64,000 nt of DNA from Streptomyces sp. NBC_00271 (GTDB lineage: Bacteria; Actinomycetota; Actinomycetes; Streptomycetales; Streptomycetaceae): positions 8,804,001 through 8,868,000 of the forward strand of contig NZ_CP108070.1 in NCBI RefSeq assembly GCF_036178845.1, in the 5' to 3' direction. Positions 17,573-26,779 of the stretch are shown in pieces. The number at the start of each line of letters is the position of its first letter. Positions within the stretch are counted from its first letter, which is position 1. Below the pieces are notes generated by a model. The model had not been told where the DNA came from. It saw only the letters and a list, made by a program, of their open reading frames with translations, and did not search any database. The position numbers and the translations under genes are program-made.

Positions 17573-19465
17573 TCAAAAAGAGTGACGCGGGAGTGACAGG
17601 GGCTCCGTCGCGTCGGCCTCGTCGGCCTCCGCGAGCTCGGCGGCGAACGCGCGCAGCAGGGTGTGCACGGTGTAGCGGCCCGGCGCGTCTTCGCACACGA
17701 GATGGGCGTCGGCGAGACGGCCGAGGATCGGCCGGGCCTCCCGGGGCGACAGACCGGCGAGGCCGGCGACGGTGTCCGCCGCGATGCCGGGGCCGGGGTG
17801 CAGCGCCACGAGGCAAAACAGCCGGGCGTCGCCGGGCGGCAGCGACCGGTGGGACGCGGCGAACGCGGCGCGGGCGTCGGCCGTCCCGCCCACGCCCGTG
17901 AAGGCGTCGAGGCTCCCGTGCGCGGCGCGGAGTTCGGCGGCGAGGGCGGCCAGCGGGAAGTCGGGGCGGCTGACGGCGCGCGCGGCCACGATGGCCAGGG
18001 CCAGCGGCAGCCGGCCGCAGCGGTCGATGATCTCCTCGGTCGCCTCGGGCTCGGCGGCCGACCGGCGGTGGCCGACGCGCAGGGCCAGTGTGGCGCGGGC
18101 GTCGGCGGCGGAGGGGAGTTCCAGACGCAGCGGCCGGGCCCCGGAGGCGATCAGACCGGGCAGCCGGTCACGGCTGGTGACCACGGCCAGACAGCCCGGG
18201 GCGGTGGGCAGCAGCGGACGTACGTGCTCGGTGCGGGCGGCGTCGTCGAGCACGACGAGGACCCGGCGGTCCGTCAGCAGCTCGCGGTAGAGGTTCGTGA
18301 GCGCGGCCACGTCGTCCGGGAGGTGCCGGGGCGGTGCTCCGAGTGCCGCCACCAACCCGCGCAGCGCCTCCACGGGTTCAGGCGCGGGCCTGGCGGCCGT
18401 GTCGTGGCCGCGCAGCTCGACGTAGAGCTGACCGTCCGGGAACCGATGTGCGACCTCATGGGCCCAGTGCACGACCGACGCGGTCTTCCCGACGCCCGCC
18501 ATTCCGCTGACCAGGATCGTCCCGGGCGAACCGGAGGACGCCGCCGTCCCGGCGAGGGCGGTCAGCTTCCCGAGTTCCTCACTCCGACCGGCGAAGACCG
18601 TCAGGCCGGGCGGCAACTGGGCGGGCCGGGCAAGGGGTTTCACCGGTTCGGACAGCGCTGTCCTGACCGGTCGGTGCGCCGGGGGCGCGGACGCGCGCAC
18701 CTCCTGACGGAGGACCCGGGTGTGGGCCTCGCTCAGCTCGGTGCCCGGGGCGACCCGCAACTCCGCGGCCAGTCGGCGCCGTACCTCCTCGTACGCCGTC
18801 AGCGCCTCGGCCTGCAGTCCGCAGGCCGCCAGCACCATCACGAGCCGGGCGTGCAGGGACTCGTCCAGGGGCTCCAGTTCGACGGCCCGGCGCAGGCTCG
18901 GCAGCACGAGGCCCGCCGTGCCGCACAGCAGGGCCGCGTCGGCCGCCATCCGTGTGGTGAGCACGAGTTCGTGCTCCACGGCGCGGAACAGGGCGTGCGC
19001 GCGAGCCGACGCGGGGAGCCCCATCGCCACCGGCCCGCGCCACTCGCCGAGGGCCCCGACGAACTGCCGTACCGCCACCTCGGGCCGACCGGTGGCGACC
19101 GCCCGCCTGCCCCGCAGGGTGAGCTCGCGGAACCTCAGCAGATCGATCTCGTCCGGCTCCGCGTCCAGGAGGTAGGCACCGGTGCGGCGCGACAGACGGC
19201 GGCCGGGCGCCCGGGGCGGCAGCCCCGGTTCGAGCAGCCGCCGCAGCGCACCGACGTAGCGGCGCACCACGTTCGGGGCGCTGGCCGGCGGACGGCTCGC
19301 CCAGAGCACCTCCACGATCTCGCTCACCTGCACCGGCCGCCCCGCCCGCACCATGAGCAGCCCCAGGAGGGCGCGTTGCTGCGGGAACCCCAGATCGAGT
19401 TCCCGCTCGGCCCGCCGGACCCGCAACGGGCCCAGCACCTCGAACCGCATCACCTCGATCCGCAT
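17573..19465 (-). CDS. SARP-family regulator with NB-ARC ATPase domain
   Basis: A 630-residue protein: OmpR-like DNA-binding domain (MRFEVLGPLRVRR, about 6-95), bacterial transcriptional activation domain (about 100-245), then an NB-ARC/STAND ATPase with P-loop GMAGVGKTASVVHWAH near 322, VLVVLDDA and GRLPLALAIVAA. It stops at about the end of the NB-ARC winged helix and has no TPR array, unlike AfsR. The chosen ATG overlaps the stop of the preceding AraC gene (TGATG), so the two are translationally coupled. A second ATG 15 bases on is equally possible, since the motif cgaggtgatgcgg is duplicated here. Target genes are unknown. Confidence 0.88.
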   Translation of the reverse strand: MRIEVMRFEVLGPLRVRRAERELDLGFPQQRALLGLLMVRAGRPVQVSEIVEVLWASRPPASAPNVVRRYVGALRRLLEPGLPPRAPGRRLSRRTGAYLLDAEPDEIDLLRFRELTLRGRRAVATGRPEVAVRQFVGALGEWRGPVAMGLPASARAHALFRAVEHELVLTTRMAADAALLCGTAGLVLPSLRRAVELEPLDESLHARLVMVLAACGLQAEALTAYEEVRRRLAAELRVAPGTELSEAHTRVLRQEVRASAPPAHRPVRTALSEPVKPLARPAQLPPGLTVFAGRSEELGKLTALAGTAASSGSPGTILVSGMAGVGKTASVVHWAHEVAHRFPDGQLYVELRGHDTAARPAPEPVEALRGLVAALGAPPRHLPDDVAALTNLYRELLTDRRVLVVLDDAARTEHVRPLLPTAPGCLAVVTSRDRLPGLIASGARPLRLELPSAADARATLALRVGHRRSAAEPEATEEIIDRCGRLPLALAIVAARAVSRPDFPLAALAAELRAAHGSLDAFTGVGGTADARAAFAASHRSLPPGDARLFCLVALHPGPGIAADTVAGLAGLSPREARPILGRLADAHLVCEDAPGRYTVHTLLRAFAAELAEADEADATEPLSLPRHSF

Positions 19466-20262
19466 CACCTCGTCGAACTCTGCCATGCGCTGGGGGACAT
19501 GCCGTAGGCGTCCCGGAAGGTGCGGCTGAAGTGCGAGGGGCTGGTGAACCCCCAGCGCTGCGCCACGGCGGCCACGCTCGGCCTGCGGTTCCCGCTCCGG
19601 CCCAGCTCGCGCCGGCACGCTTCCAGCCTGCGCCGCCGTATCCACTGGCCCACCGTGGTGCCCTCCTGCTGGAAGAGCTTGTGCAGGTAGCGGACGGAGA
19701 TGTGGTGGGCGAGCGCGATCGACTCCGGTGACAGATCCGGATCCGTCAGACGCTCTTCGATGAAGGCCTGGATCCGGGACACCGTCTCGGCACCGACGTC
19801 CGACGTGTCGGGGGTTTCCTCGCCGAGGAGTTGCATGACGAGCACGGCGACGAGGTCGACGGCGGAGCGGGCGAGCCGGTGGCCCGTCCTCGACCCGCGG
19901 AAGTCAGTCTCGGCGGCGAGCGACGAGAGGAAGTGGGACACCAGCGCGCCGACGCCCTCGTCGCCCCGCAGGCGCCGGCCCATGACCCGGTGCAGGTCCG
20001 AGGGCGGCACCCCCAGGTGACCGCGGGGCACCCGGAAGACCGTCAGCCGGCAAGGGCCGCTGAAACGCAGGTGGTCACGCCGGGCCGGATCGTGGAACAC
20101 CAGGTCGCCGGGGGCCAGGAACACCTGGGTGCCGCCCCGTGTCACCGAGACCGAGCCCTGGACGTGCAGGCCCAGGTGCAGGAACGCGTCGTCGGTCGTG
20201 TCCGGCAGCCGGAAGAGACGACGGACCGGTGCGGTGTCGCGCGGCATCACCGAGTCGATCAT
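19465..20262 (-). CDS. AraC-family transcriptional regulator
   Basis: A 265-residue AraC protein with a short cupin-like sensing domain (about 25-110) and a C-terminal AraC DNA-binding domain (SPESIALAHHISVRYLHKLF, WGFTSPSHFSRTFRDAYGMS). ATG start with GGGAG six bases upstream. It is translationally coupled to the SARP gene that follows it, so the pair is one regulatory cassette. The DNA-binding domain is very similar to that of the AraC gene at 16495-17475, suggesting duplication. Confidence 0.88.
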   Translation of the reverse strand: MIDSVMPRDTAPVRRLFRLPDTTDDAFLHLGLHVQGSVSVTRGGTQVFLAPGDLVFHDPARRDHLRFSGPCRLTVFRVPRGHLGVPPSDLHRVMGRRLRGDEGVGALVSHFLSSLAAETDFRGSRTGHRLARSAVDLVAVLVMQLLGEETPDTSDVGAETVSRIQAFIEERLTDPDLSPESIALAHHISVRYLHKLFQQEGTTVGQWIRRRRLEACRRELGRSGNRRPSVAAVAQRWGFTSPSHFSRTFRDAYGMSPSAWQSSTR

Positions 20263-20376
20263 GAGGACTCCCTAGGTGAGATGTCGGGCCCAGGGCCCTG
20301 ACTGAGGAAATACTCGACGTCCATGCTCGCCCTTGTGGATCGCGGGCGTCCGCGCGGTCCGGGCGTTCGCGCGCGT

Positions 20377-23286
20377 TCAGGCGGAGCCGAGTCGCTCGGC
20401 GCGTTCACGCAGTCGGGCGCGGACCTGTTCGGCGTCGGGGTGGCCGAGTCCGGTGAGCAGGACGAGGGCCGCCCGCCAGGATGCGCGGGCGCTCGCGTGG
20501 TTGCCCATCGCGAGGTGGGTGTCGCCGAGGCGGGTGAGGGTGTCGGCCTCCGGATACGGCACCCCGAGCTCCCGGTAGAGGGAGAGCGCGTTGCGGTAGC
20601 CGAGCAGGGCGTGCGGATGGCGGCCCAGGTGCTGGTAGGCGTAGGCGATGCTGTCCCAGGTGCCCGCCTGGCCGTAGCGGTCCCCCAGGTCCTGAAGCAT
20701 GGTCAGGGCCTCGAAACAGTGACTCAGCGCCTGCCGGTGCTCGCCGAGCAGGGCGTGGTACCAGCCCACGGAGTTGAGGACGCTGGCCTGTGCGGCTCGC
20801 AGGCCGGCGCTCCGGAACAGCTCCAGGGCCAGCTGGTTGTGGCGCAGGGCACCGGACAGGTCGCCCCGCTGCTCGCTCTCCCAGCCCAGACTTCGGTGGG
20901 TGTCGGCCCGTCCGACCGCGTCTCCCAGCCCGGTGAAGAGCTCCAGAGCGCGTTCGAGACGCGGGCGCGAGCGGTCGTGCAGGCCCAGCCTGCCCTCCGC
21001 GCGGGCCAACGCCCGCAGTCCGCGGGCCTTCATCGCCGGGTCCCCGAGCCGCTCGGCGGCGTCGAGCGCGGTCTGTTCGACGACCGCCCAGTCGTGCCAG
21101 GCTCCGCGCCGGTCGAAGAAGGGCTCGAGGGACCAGGCGAGCAGACAGGCGAGCCGGTCGTGACCGGAGCCCACGGCCGCGTCGACGACGGCGAGCAGCC
21201 CCGCGTATTCGGCCGCGAGCCAGGCCAGTGCGGCGGTGTCGTCGGCGAGCGGCTCGGGGACGCTCTCGGGAGCGGGCGGCTCCAGCGGCATCGGGTCGTC
21301 GTGCGGGGCGAGCAGCAGACCGGCCGCGCGGGCGGTGTGCAGACAGTGCTCGAACAGCCGCCGGACGGCCGCGCCACGCTCCTCCTCGCAGTCCTGGGTG
21401 TGGACGAGTTCGGTGGCGTGGGCGCGCAGCAGGTCGTGGAAGGCGTACCGGCCGGGAGCGTGTTCGTTGAGGAGGTGGACGCCGGTCAGTTCGCCCAGCA
21501 GCCGCCGGGTTGCGCGCACCGGACGTCCGGCGAGGGCGGCCGCGGCCGGTACGGAGAGGTCGGGGCCGGGATGCAGGGCGAGCAGCCGGAAGAGCCGGGC
21601 GGCCGGGGCGGAGACGGCGGCCAGGGACCAGGAGAAGACCGCGCCGACGTCCGCCGAGGTGTCGGGGCGGGCGAAGGCCTCCAGACTGCCGTGCGCCTCG
21701 CGCAGTTCGGCGGCGATCGCCGACAGGGTGAAGTCGGGGTGGGTGGCCGCGCGGGCGGCGACGCAGGCCAGGGCGAGCGGCAGCCCGGCGCACAGAGCGG
21801 TGATCTCGGCCACGGCCCAGGGCTCGGCGTCGATGCGCGCGGCGCCCAGCCGCCGGGCGAGGAAGGCGCGGGCCTGGCCGGCGTCGAAGGGACGCAGGGT
21901 CAGTGAGCGGGCTCCGTGCGCGGCCACCAGCCCGGACAGCTGGTTGCGGCTGGTGACGAGGGTGAGACACCCGGGGGTGCCGGGGAGCAGCGGTTTCACC
22001 TGGTCGGTGTCGCGGGCGTTGTCCAGCAGGACGAGGAAGCGACGCCCGGCCAACAGGCTGCGGTAGAGCGCGGCTTGGGCGTCCACGCCGTGCGGGACGC
22101 GCTCGGGCGGCACGCCCAGTGTGTCCAGGAACCCGCGCACGGCCTCGGCCGGGTTCATGACGGCGCCTGACGGGTCGAACCCCCGCAGATTGACGTAGAG
22201 CTGCCCGTCGGGGAATTGGTCGGCGACCTGATGGGCCCAGTGCACGGCCAGTGTGGTCTTCCCGATTCCGGCCATGCCGCCGATGGCGCCGATCACCACC
22301 GTCTCCGCGGGCGCCCTCTCACCGGTGAGCGGCCCGAGTGCCTCGTCCAGTTCGGGTTCCCGCCCGGTGAACGTCGGCAGGTCGTGGGGGAGTTGGGCGG
22401 GAGTCGGCACCGGAGGCGTCCGTGGATCGGCGGAGTCCCGGCCCGTTTCACCGGCCTCGGAGGCGACCGCGCCCGTCTCGGCCACGACCGTCCGGGATAC
22501 GTCCGTAGCCGCCGTGGCGGGGTCGTTCAGCAGCACCGTCCGGTGGGCTTCGCGCAGCTCCGGACCCGCGTCGATGCCCAGCTCACCGGCGAGCCGGGCA
22601 CAGGCCTCCCGGTAGGTGCTCAGCGCCTCGGCACGACGAGCGTCGGCGGCCAGCGCGAGAATCAGCCGTGACAGCAGCGGTTCGTCCAATGGATGCTCGG
22701 CGGCGGCCCTTTGCAATGCGGGCAGGACCGTGCCGGGGAGACCGGCGAGCAGCGCCGCGTCGGCCGCCTCCTGCACGGCGGTGACGTACTCGCGGCCGAG
22801 CAGGCCGAACGCCGCGTGCGCCCGTACCTCCGCGCCGATCCCGGTCGCGACCGGCCCCTGCCACAGGGACAGCGCCTCGGCGAACAGCTCCGCGCTGCGT
22901 GCGGGCACCCCCTCCGCGGCGGCCTGCCGGGCCTGGTCCCGCAGTTCACGGAAGCGCAGGAGGTCCAGGGAGCCGCTGTCGGTGAGCAGCCGGTAGCCGC
23001 CCGCGTCCCGTACCAGCCAGTGGCCCGTCGCCCGTGCGGGCAGTCCGGGCTCCAGCAGCCGGCGCAGCGCACCGACGAGACGGTGCACCACGTTGACGGC
23101 GCTGTGCGGCGGGCCGTGCCCCCACAGCGCGCCCACGATCTCGCCCATGCCGACCGGTTGATCGGCCCGCGCCAGCAGCAGCGCCAGCAGCGCCCTCTCC
23201 TGAGGACGCCCCAGGTCCAGTTCCGTTCCCGCCCGCCAGGCACGGACCGGCCCCAGAACCGAGAACCGCACCGGCTCCAGCTCCAA
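20377..23286 (-). CDS. AfsR-like SARP regulator with NB-ARC and TPR domains
   Basis: A 969-residue protein with the full AfsR layout: winged-helix domain (VRFSVLGPVRAWRAGTELDL, about 6-95), activation domain (100-250), NB-ARC ATPase with P-loop GMAGIGKTTLAVHWAHQVA near 337 and FLVLLDNARD, then C-terminal TPR-type helical repeats (about 700-950; GDLSGALRHNQLALELF, LGEHRQALSHCFEAL, LGRHPHALLGYRNAL). TTG start with GGAGGGGG about 7 bases upstream. It probably activates secondary-metabolite genes; the lipid-synthase locus in this window is one candidate target but no link is proven. Three direct repeats lie just upstream. Confidence 0.9.
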   Translation of the reverse strand: MELEPVRFSVLGPVRAWRAGTELDLGRPQERALLALLLARADQPVGMGEIVGALWGHGPPHSAVNVVHRLVGALRRLLEPGLPARATGHWLVRDAGGYRLLTDSGSLDLLRFRELRDQARQAAAEGVPARSAELFAEALSLWQGPVATGIGAEVRAHAAFGLLGREYVTAVQEAADAALLAGLPGTVLPALQRAAAEHPLDEPLLSRLILALAADARRAEALSTYREACARLAGELGIDAGPELREAHRTVLLNDPATAATDVSRTVVAETGAVASEAGETGRDSADPRTPPVPTPAQLPHDLPTFTGREPELDEALGPLTGERAPAETVVIGAIGGMAGIGKTTLAVHWAHQVADQFPDGQLYVNLRGFDPSGAVMNPAEAVRGFLDTLGVPPERVPHGVDAQAALYRSLLAGRRFLVLLDNARDTDQVKPLLPGTPGCLTLVTSRNQLSGLVAAHGARSLTLRPFDAGQARAFLARRLGAARIDAEPWAVAEITALCAGLPLALACVAARAATHPDFTLSAIAAELREAHGSLEAFARPDTSADVGAVFSWSLAAVSAPAARLFRLLALHPGPDLSVPAAAALAGRPVRATRRLLGELTGVHLLNEHAPGRYAFHDLLRAHATELVHTQDCEEERGAAVRRLFEHCLHTARAAGLLLAPHDDPMPLEPPAPESVPEPLADDTAALAWLAAEYAGLLAVVDAAVGSGHDRLACLLAWSLEPFFDRRGAWHDWAVVEQTALDAAERLGDPAMKARGLRALARAEGRLGLHDRSRPRLERALELFTGLGDAVGRADTHRSLGWESEQRGDLSGALRHNQLALELFRSAGLRAAQASVLNSVGWYHALLGEHRQALSHCFEALTMLQDLGDRYGQAGTWDSIAYAYQHLGRHPHALLGYRNALSLYRELGVPYPEADTLTRLGDTHLAMGNHASARASWRAALVLLTGLGHPDAEQVRARLRERAERLGSA

Positions 23287-23307
23287 TTCGCCCCCTCCTC
23301 AAAGAAC

Positions 23308-23349
23308 CCCCAGGGATTCCACCCAGGGGATTCCACCCCAGGGATTGAC
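23308..23349. promoter_or_regulatory. Three tandem 14-bp direct repeats upstream of the AfsR-like gene
   Basis: The unit cccagggattccac occurs three times in a row with a period of about 14 bases (starting near 23308, 23322 and 23336), the last copy diverging to gattgac. The array ends about 20 bases above the TTG start. SARP proteins bind short direct repeats, usually at 11- or 22-base spacing, so autoregulation is possible, but the 14-base period is unusual. Confidence 0.55.
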
Positions 23350-23444
23350 CCTACGTCACAGAGTGTGTTACCGCGCGTCACAGGCCGGCCCGGGCGGCGG
23401 CACGGCTGGCGGAGTGGGGCGAGGGCCGCCCGGAGCGGTGTGGA

Positions 23445-24350
23445 CTACGGGAGCGTCCCGAGACGGTCCTCAGCATGCTCGCGCAGCAAATCCCGTAGTT
23501 TCAGTGCCGCCGGGAGCGGGGCGGCGGGCAGCGCCAGGTGGATCGTCCGTCGCAGAGCGGGGTCGTCGAGGCGGCACAGGGCGAGTTCGGCCGGGACCGC
23601 CCAGGCGGCCAGCGAAGGGACGAGCGCCACTCCCAGCCCTGCGGCCGCGTAGCCGAACTTGCCGGTCCACTCCGCGATTCTGATGATCTTCCTGGGGCTG
23701 AAGCCGGCCCGGGCACAGGCGTCGGCGAGCATCGTGGGACGGTCGCCGTACGCGTCCTGGAGCCATGCCTCGTCGCGCAGATCGCGCAGGTCGATCGAGC
23801 CGGCCCCGGCCAGGGGATGCTCGCGGTGGAGGGCGACGAACAACTCGTCCTCCAGCAGCGCGGCCGTCGTGATGCCGTCGGCCGACGGCAGACCGGACGG
23901 ATAGTCGCTGACCACGGCGAGGTCGAGCTCCCCCTCCGCGAGGCGCTCCATCAGCGTGGCGCTGCGGCCTTCGACCGCGACGACCGAGACGTCCGGCCTG
24001 GCCCGCCCGAACTCCCGCAGGGCGGCGGGCACCAACGAGATGTTCGCGGTCGCGAAAGCTCCCACACGGAGCATCCCGCCGTGGCCCGCGTGGATCACGG
24101 TCAGCTCCTGCTCCGCCCGCGACAGACGGTTCAGTACGTCCACGGCGTGGCGTCGCAGCGCCCGACCCGCGGGATTCAGCCGTACTCCACGGGGGAGCCG
24201 GTCGAACAGCGGCCCACCTGCCTGCTGTTCCAGGGCGGCGATCCGCCGGGACACCGCGGACTGCGTGTAGTTGAGCCGGACCGCGGCGCCGGTGAACGAC
24301 CCGGTGTCGGCCACGGTCACCAGCAGACGCAGCGCGTCGATCTCGAACAC
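23445..24350 (-). CDS. LysR-family transcriptional regulator
   Basis: A 301-residue LysR regulator: N-terminal helix-turn-helix (LRLLVTVADTGSFTGAA, YTQSAVSRRIAALEQQAG), then a substrate-binding domain of periplasmic-binding fold (about 90-290, LRVGAFATANISLVP, GELDLAVVSDYPSG). GTG start preceded by GGAGG at short spacing. It is divergent from the M20 peptidase gene about 120 bases away, the classic arrangement for LysR control of the neighbouring gene. Confidence 0.92.
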   Translation of the reverse strand: MFEIDALRLLVTVADTGSFTGAAVRLNYTQSAVSRRIAALEQQAGGPLFDRLPRGVRLNPAGRALRRHAVDVLNRLSRAEQELTVIHAGHGGMLRVGAFATANISLVPAALREFGRARPDVSVVAVEGRSATLMERLAEGELDLAVVSDYPSGLPSADGITTAALLEDELFVALHREHPLAGAGSIDLRDLRDEAWLQDAYGDRPTMLADACARAGFSPRKIIRIAEWTGKFGYAAAGLGVALVPSLAAWAVPAELALCRLDDPALRRTIHLALPAAPLPAALKLRDLLREHAEDRLGTLP

Positions 24351-24473
24351 ATCGCCTCCAGCGCGTCCCCTGAACACATTCCTTCAGCGCATGGCTTCCA
24401 TGCAATCCAGTCGCTGGTGGAATGTCCAGCCCCTTCGTAACGTCAGATGACGTCGCCGATCCGAGGAGGAAGC

Positions 24474-25604
24474 GTGACCGCGTTGCCTGCGATGCTGGCC
24501 GATCTCGAGGAACTGGTGGTCTGCGAGTCCTTCTCCGCCGACCACGCGGCACTGGCCCGCAGCGCCGAGGTGGTCGGCGCTCTCGGAGCGAGACTGCTGG
24601 GCGCGGCGGCGGAGACGATCGTGGTCGACGGTGTGACCCACCTGCGGTGGGCCTTCGGCACACCGCGCGTGCTGCTGCTGGGACACCACGACACGGTGTG
24701 GCCCGTGGGCTCGTTGGAGACGCACCCCTGGTCGGTGGCCGACGGGATCGCCCGGGGCCCCGGGGTCCTGGACATGAAGGCGGGGCTGGTGCAGATGTTC
24801 CACGCGCTGGCCTCCCTGCCGTCCCCGGAGGGCGTGTGCGTGCTGGTCAACGGGGACGAGGAGATCGGCTCCCCGACCTCCCGGGAGCTGATCGAGGAGG
24901 CTGCGCGCGGTTGCGCGGCCACCTTCGTTCTGGAGGCGTCCGCGAACGAGGCGGGCGCGCTCAAGACCGCCCGAAAGGGCACCTCACGGTATGAGGTCGT
25001 GGTGCACGGCAAGGCCGCCCACGCGGGGTTGGAACCGCACAGGGGGATCAACGCCGCGGTCGAGGCCGCTCACCAAGTGCTGGCCATCGCCGGTCTCGTG
25101 GCCCCGGCCGGTGCCGTCGGTACGACCTGTCCGGTTCTGGGGGCGACGACCATCACGCCCACCCTGATGTCGGCAGGCAGCACGCTCAACACCGTGCCCG
25201 CGCTGGCGAGCGTATCGGTGGACGTGCGTGTGCCGACCCTGGCGGCTCAGGACCGGACGGACGAGCTCATGCGGGCGCTCACCGCCCGGACACCCGGCGC
25301 CCGGCTGACGGTACGGGGCGGCAGGAAGCGGCCGCCGATGGAACCGGAGTCCTCCGCCGAACTGTTCGCCCTGGCCTCCCGCATCGCGTCGGAGCTGGGC
25401 CAGGAACCACTGCGGGGGGTCGCCGTCGGCGGTGCCTCGGACGGCAACTTCACGGCGGCCGCGGGCTGCCCGACGCTGGACGGTCTGGGCGCCGTCGGCA
25501 GCGGTGCCCACGCGGACACCGAGCATGTGCAGGTCGCCCGGATGATCCCCCGTACCCGCCTGCTGGCCCAACTCGTCGCCCGGACCCTCGCCATACCTAC
25601 GTGA
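24474..25604 (+). CDS. M20-family metallopeptidase (glutamate carboxypeptidase-like)
   Basis: A 376-residue zinc peptidase of the CPG2/ArgE class. Metal ligands are visible in order: His in LLGHHDTVWPVG, Asp in GPGVLDMKAG, the Glu pair in NGDEEIGS, Glu in FVLEAS and His in GSGAHADTEHV. The lid/dimerisation domain starts near KGTSRYEVVVHGKAAHAG. GTG start with GAGGAGGAAGC upstream; an ATG 27 bases earlier is open but badly placed. It probably hydrolyses a small N-acyl amino acid or folate-like amide. It faces a LysR regulator that likely controls it. Confidence 0.9.
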   Translation: MTALPAMLADLEELVVCESFSADHAALARSAEVVGALGARLLGAAAETIVVDGVTHLRWAFGTPRVLLLGHHDTVWPVGSLETHPWSVADGIARGPGVLDMKAGLVQMFHALASLPSPEGVCVLVNGDEEIGSPTSRELIEEAARGCAATFVLEASANEAGALKTARKGTSRYEVVVHGKAAHAGLEPHRGINAAVEAAHQVLAIAGLVAPAGAVGTTCPVLGATTITPTLMSAGSTLNTVPALASVSVDVRVPTLAAQDRTDELMRALTARTPGARLTVRGGRKRPPMEPESSAELFALASRIASELGQEPLRGVAVGGASDGNFTAAAGCPTLDGLGAVGSGAHADTEHVQVARMIPRTRLLAQLVARTLAIPT

Positions 25605-25700
25605 AGCGCGCGGCGGAGCGGCGCCCGTGCCCGGGTGCCCGACCTCGCCGTCGACACGGAGTCTGCGCGCGGCCGTGTTCGCGGTCCGGCTGGGACACCG

Positions 25701-26678
25701 TCAGCGTCGGGGTTGCCGGTCGTCGTTCGCGTCGGCGCGGGGCCGTGAGCGGAAAGTCCGGCGGTAGGTGTCCGGAGGCACGCCGACCGTCCGGTTGAAG
25801 TGTCGCCGCAGCGTTGTCGCGGTGCCCATGCCGGTGGCTGTCGCGATGGCGTCGACGACCTCGTCGGTGGACTCCAGCAACTCCTGGGCTCGGCGGATCC
25901 GTTGTGTCAGCAGCCATTGCAGCGGAGTGGTGCCGGTCACCGCCCTGAAGTGGCGGCCCAGATTCCGCGAACTCATCCGGGCATGGCGTGCCAGGTCCTC
26001 CACGGTGAGTGGACGGTCGAGGCGTTCGATCACCCAGGGGAGCAGCGCGGCGAGCGGGTGGTCGTCCCGGGTGGGCACCGGAGCGGCGACGAACTGGGCC
26101 TGGCCGCCGGCTCGGTGCGGCGGCACGACCAGACGACGGGCGACGGCGTTGGCGACGGACGAGCCGTGGTCGAGACGGACGAGGTGCAGGCACAGGTCCA
26201 TCGCGGCGGCCTTGCCGGCGGAGGTGAGCACGCTGCCGTTGTCCACGTAGAGCACGTCCGGATCGACCTCCACCCGCGGGTAGCGGGCGGCCAGGGCCCC
26301 GGTGTGCGCCCAATGGGTGGTCGCGCGCCTCCCGTCCAGCAGACCGGCGGCGGCCAGCACGAACGCGCCCGTGCACAGGGAGGCCACGCGCGCCCCTGCC
26401 TCGTGGGCCGCACGCACCGCGCCGACGAGATCGGCGGGCGGGTCCTCGTCGGCGTCCGCCCAGCCGGGGACGATCACCGTGTCGGCATGCCGGAGCCGGT
26501 CGAGCCCCTGGTCGGGCTCCAACCGGAACCGGCCGAGCCGTACGGCGTCCGACCCGCACACCTCGACGTCGTACCAGGGGACGGCCACGTCGACCGGAGC
26601 GGCACCGAACACCTCGTAGGCCATGGACAGTTCGAAGTGCAGCATCCCCTCGGTGACGGCCAGCGCGACGGTAACCAT
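25701..26678 (-). CDS. GlxA-family AraC-type regulator (DJ-1/PfpI plus AraC)
   Basis: A 325-residue protein with an N-terminal DJ-1/PfpI amidotransferase-like domain (about 1-170; the nucleophile-elbow cysteine is in VASLCTGAFVLAAAGLLDG) and a C-terminal AraC helix-turn-helix domain (LARHARMSSRNLGRHFRAVT, ATGMGTATTLRRHFNRTVG). The start is uncertain: an ATG at 26678 or a GTG at 26717, neither with a strong ribosome binding site. It is divergent from the reductase-like gene about 100 bases away and is a probable regulator of it and perhaps of the P450 genes beyond. Confidence 0.88.
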   Translation of the reverse strand: MVTVALAVTEGMLHFELSMAYEVFGAAPVDVAVPWYDVEVCGSDAVRLGRFRLEPDQGLDRLRHADTVIVPGWADADEDPPADLVGAVRAAHEAGARVASLCTGAFVLAAAGLLDGRRATTHWAHTGALAARYPRVEVDPDVLYVDNGSVLTSAGKAAAMDLCLHLVRLDHGSSVANAVARRLVVPPHRAGGQAQFVAAPVPTRDDHPLAALLPWVIERLDRPLTVEDLARHARMSSRNLGRHFRAVTGTTPLQWLLTQRIRRAQELLESTDEVVDAIATATGMGTATTLRRHFNRTVGVPPDTYRRTFRSRPRADANDDRQPRR

Positions 26679-26779
26679 GTCCGGAATTGTACGGGGGACG
26701 TCGTTCCGGACACTCACGGTGGGGCGCCCGTCCTCGCCAGGATGTTCTCAGCGGATCATTCGAACACGGGGGAGAACCC

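Noticed and set aside
20405..21970. Minus-strand frame of 521 codons inside the AfsR-like gene
   Set aside because: Alternative frame of the TPR and NB-ARC coding sequence, Arg/Pro-rich.
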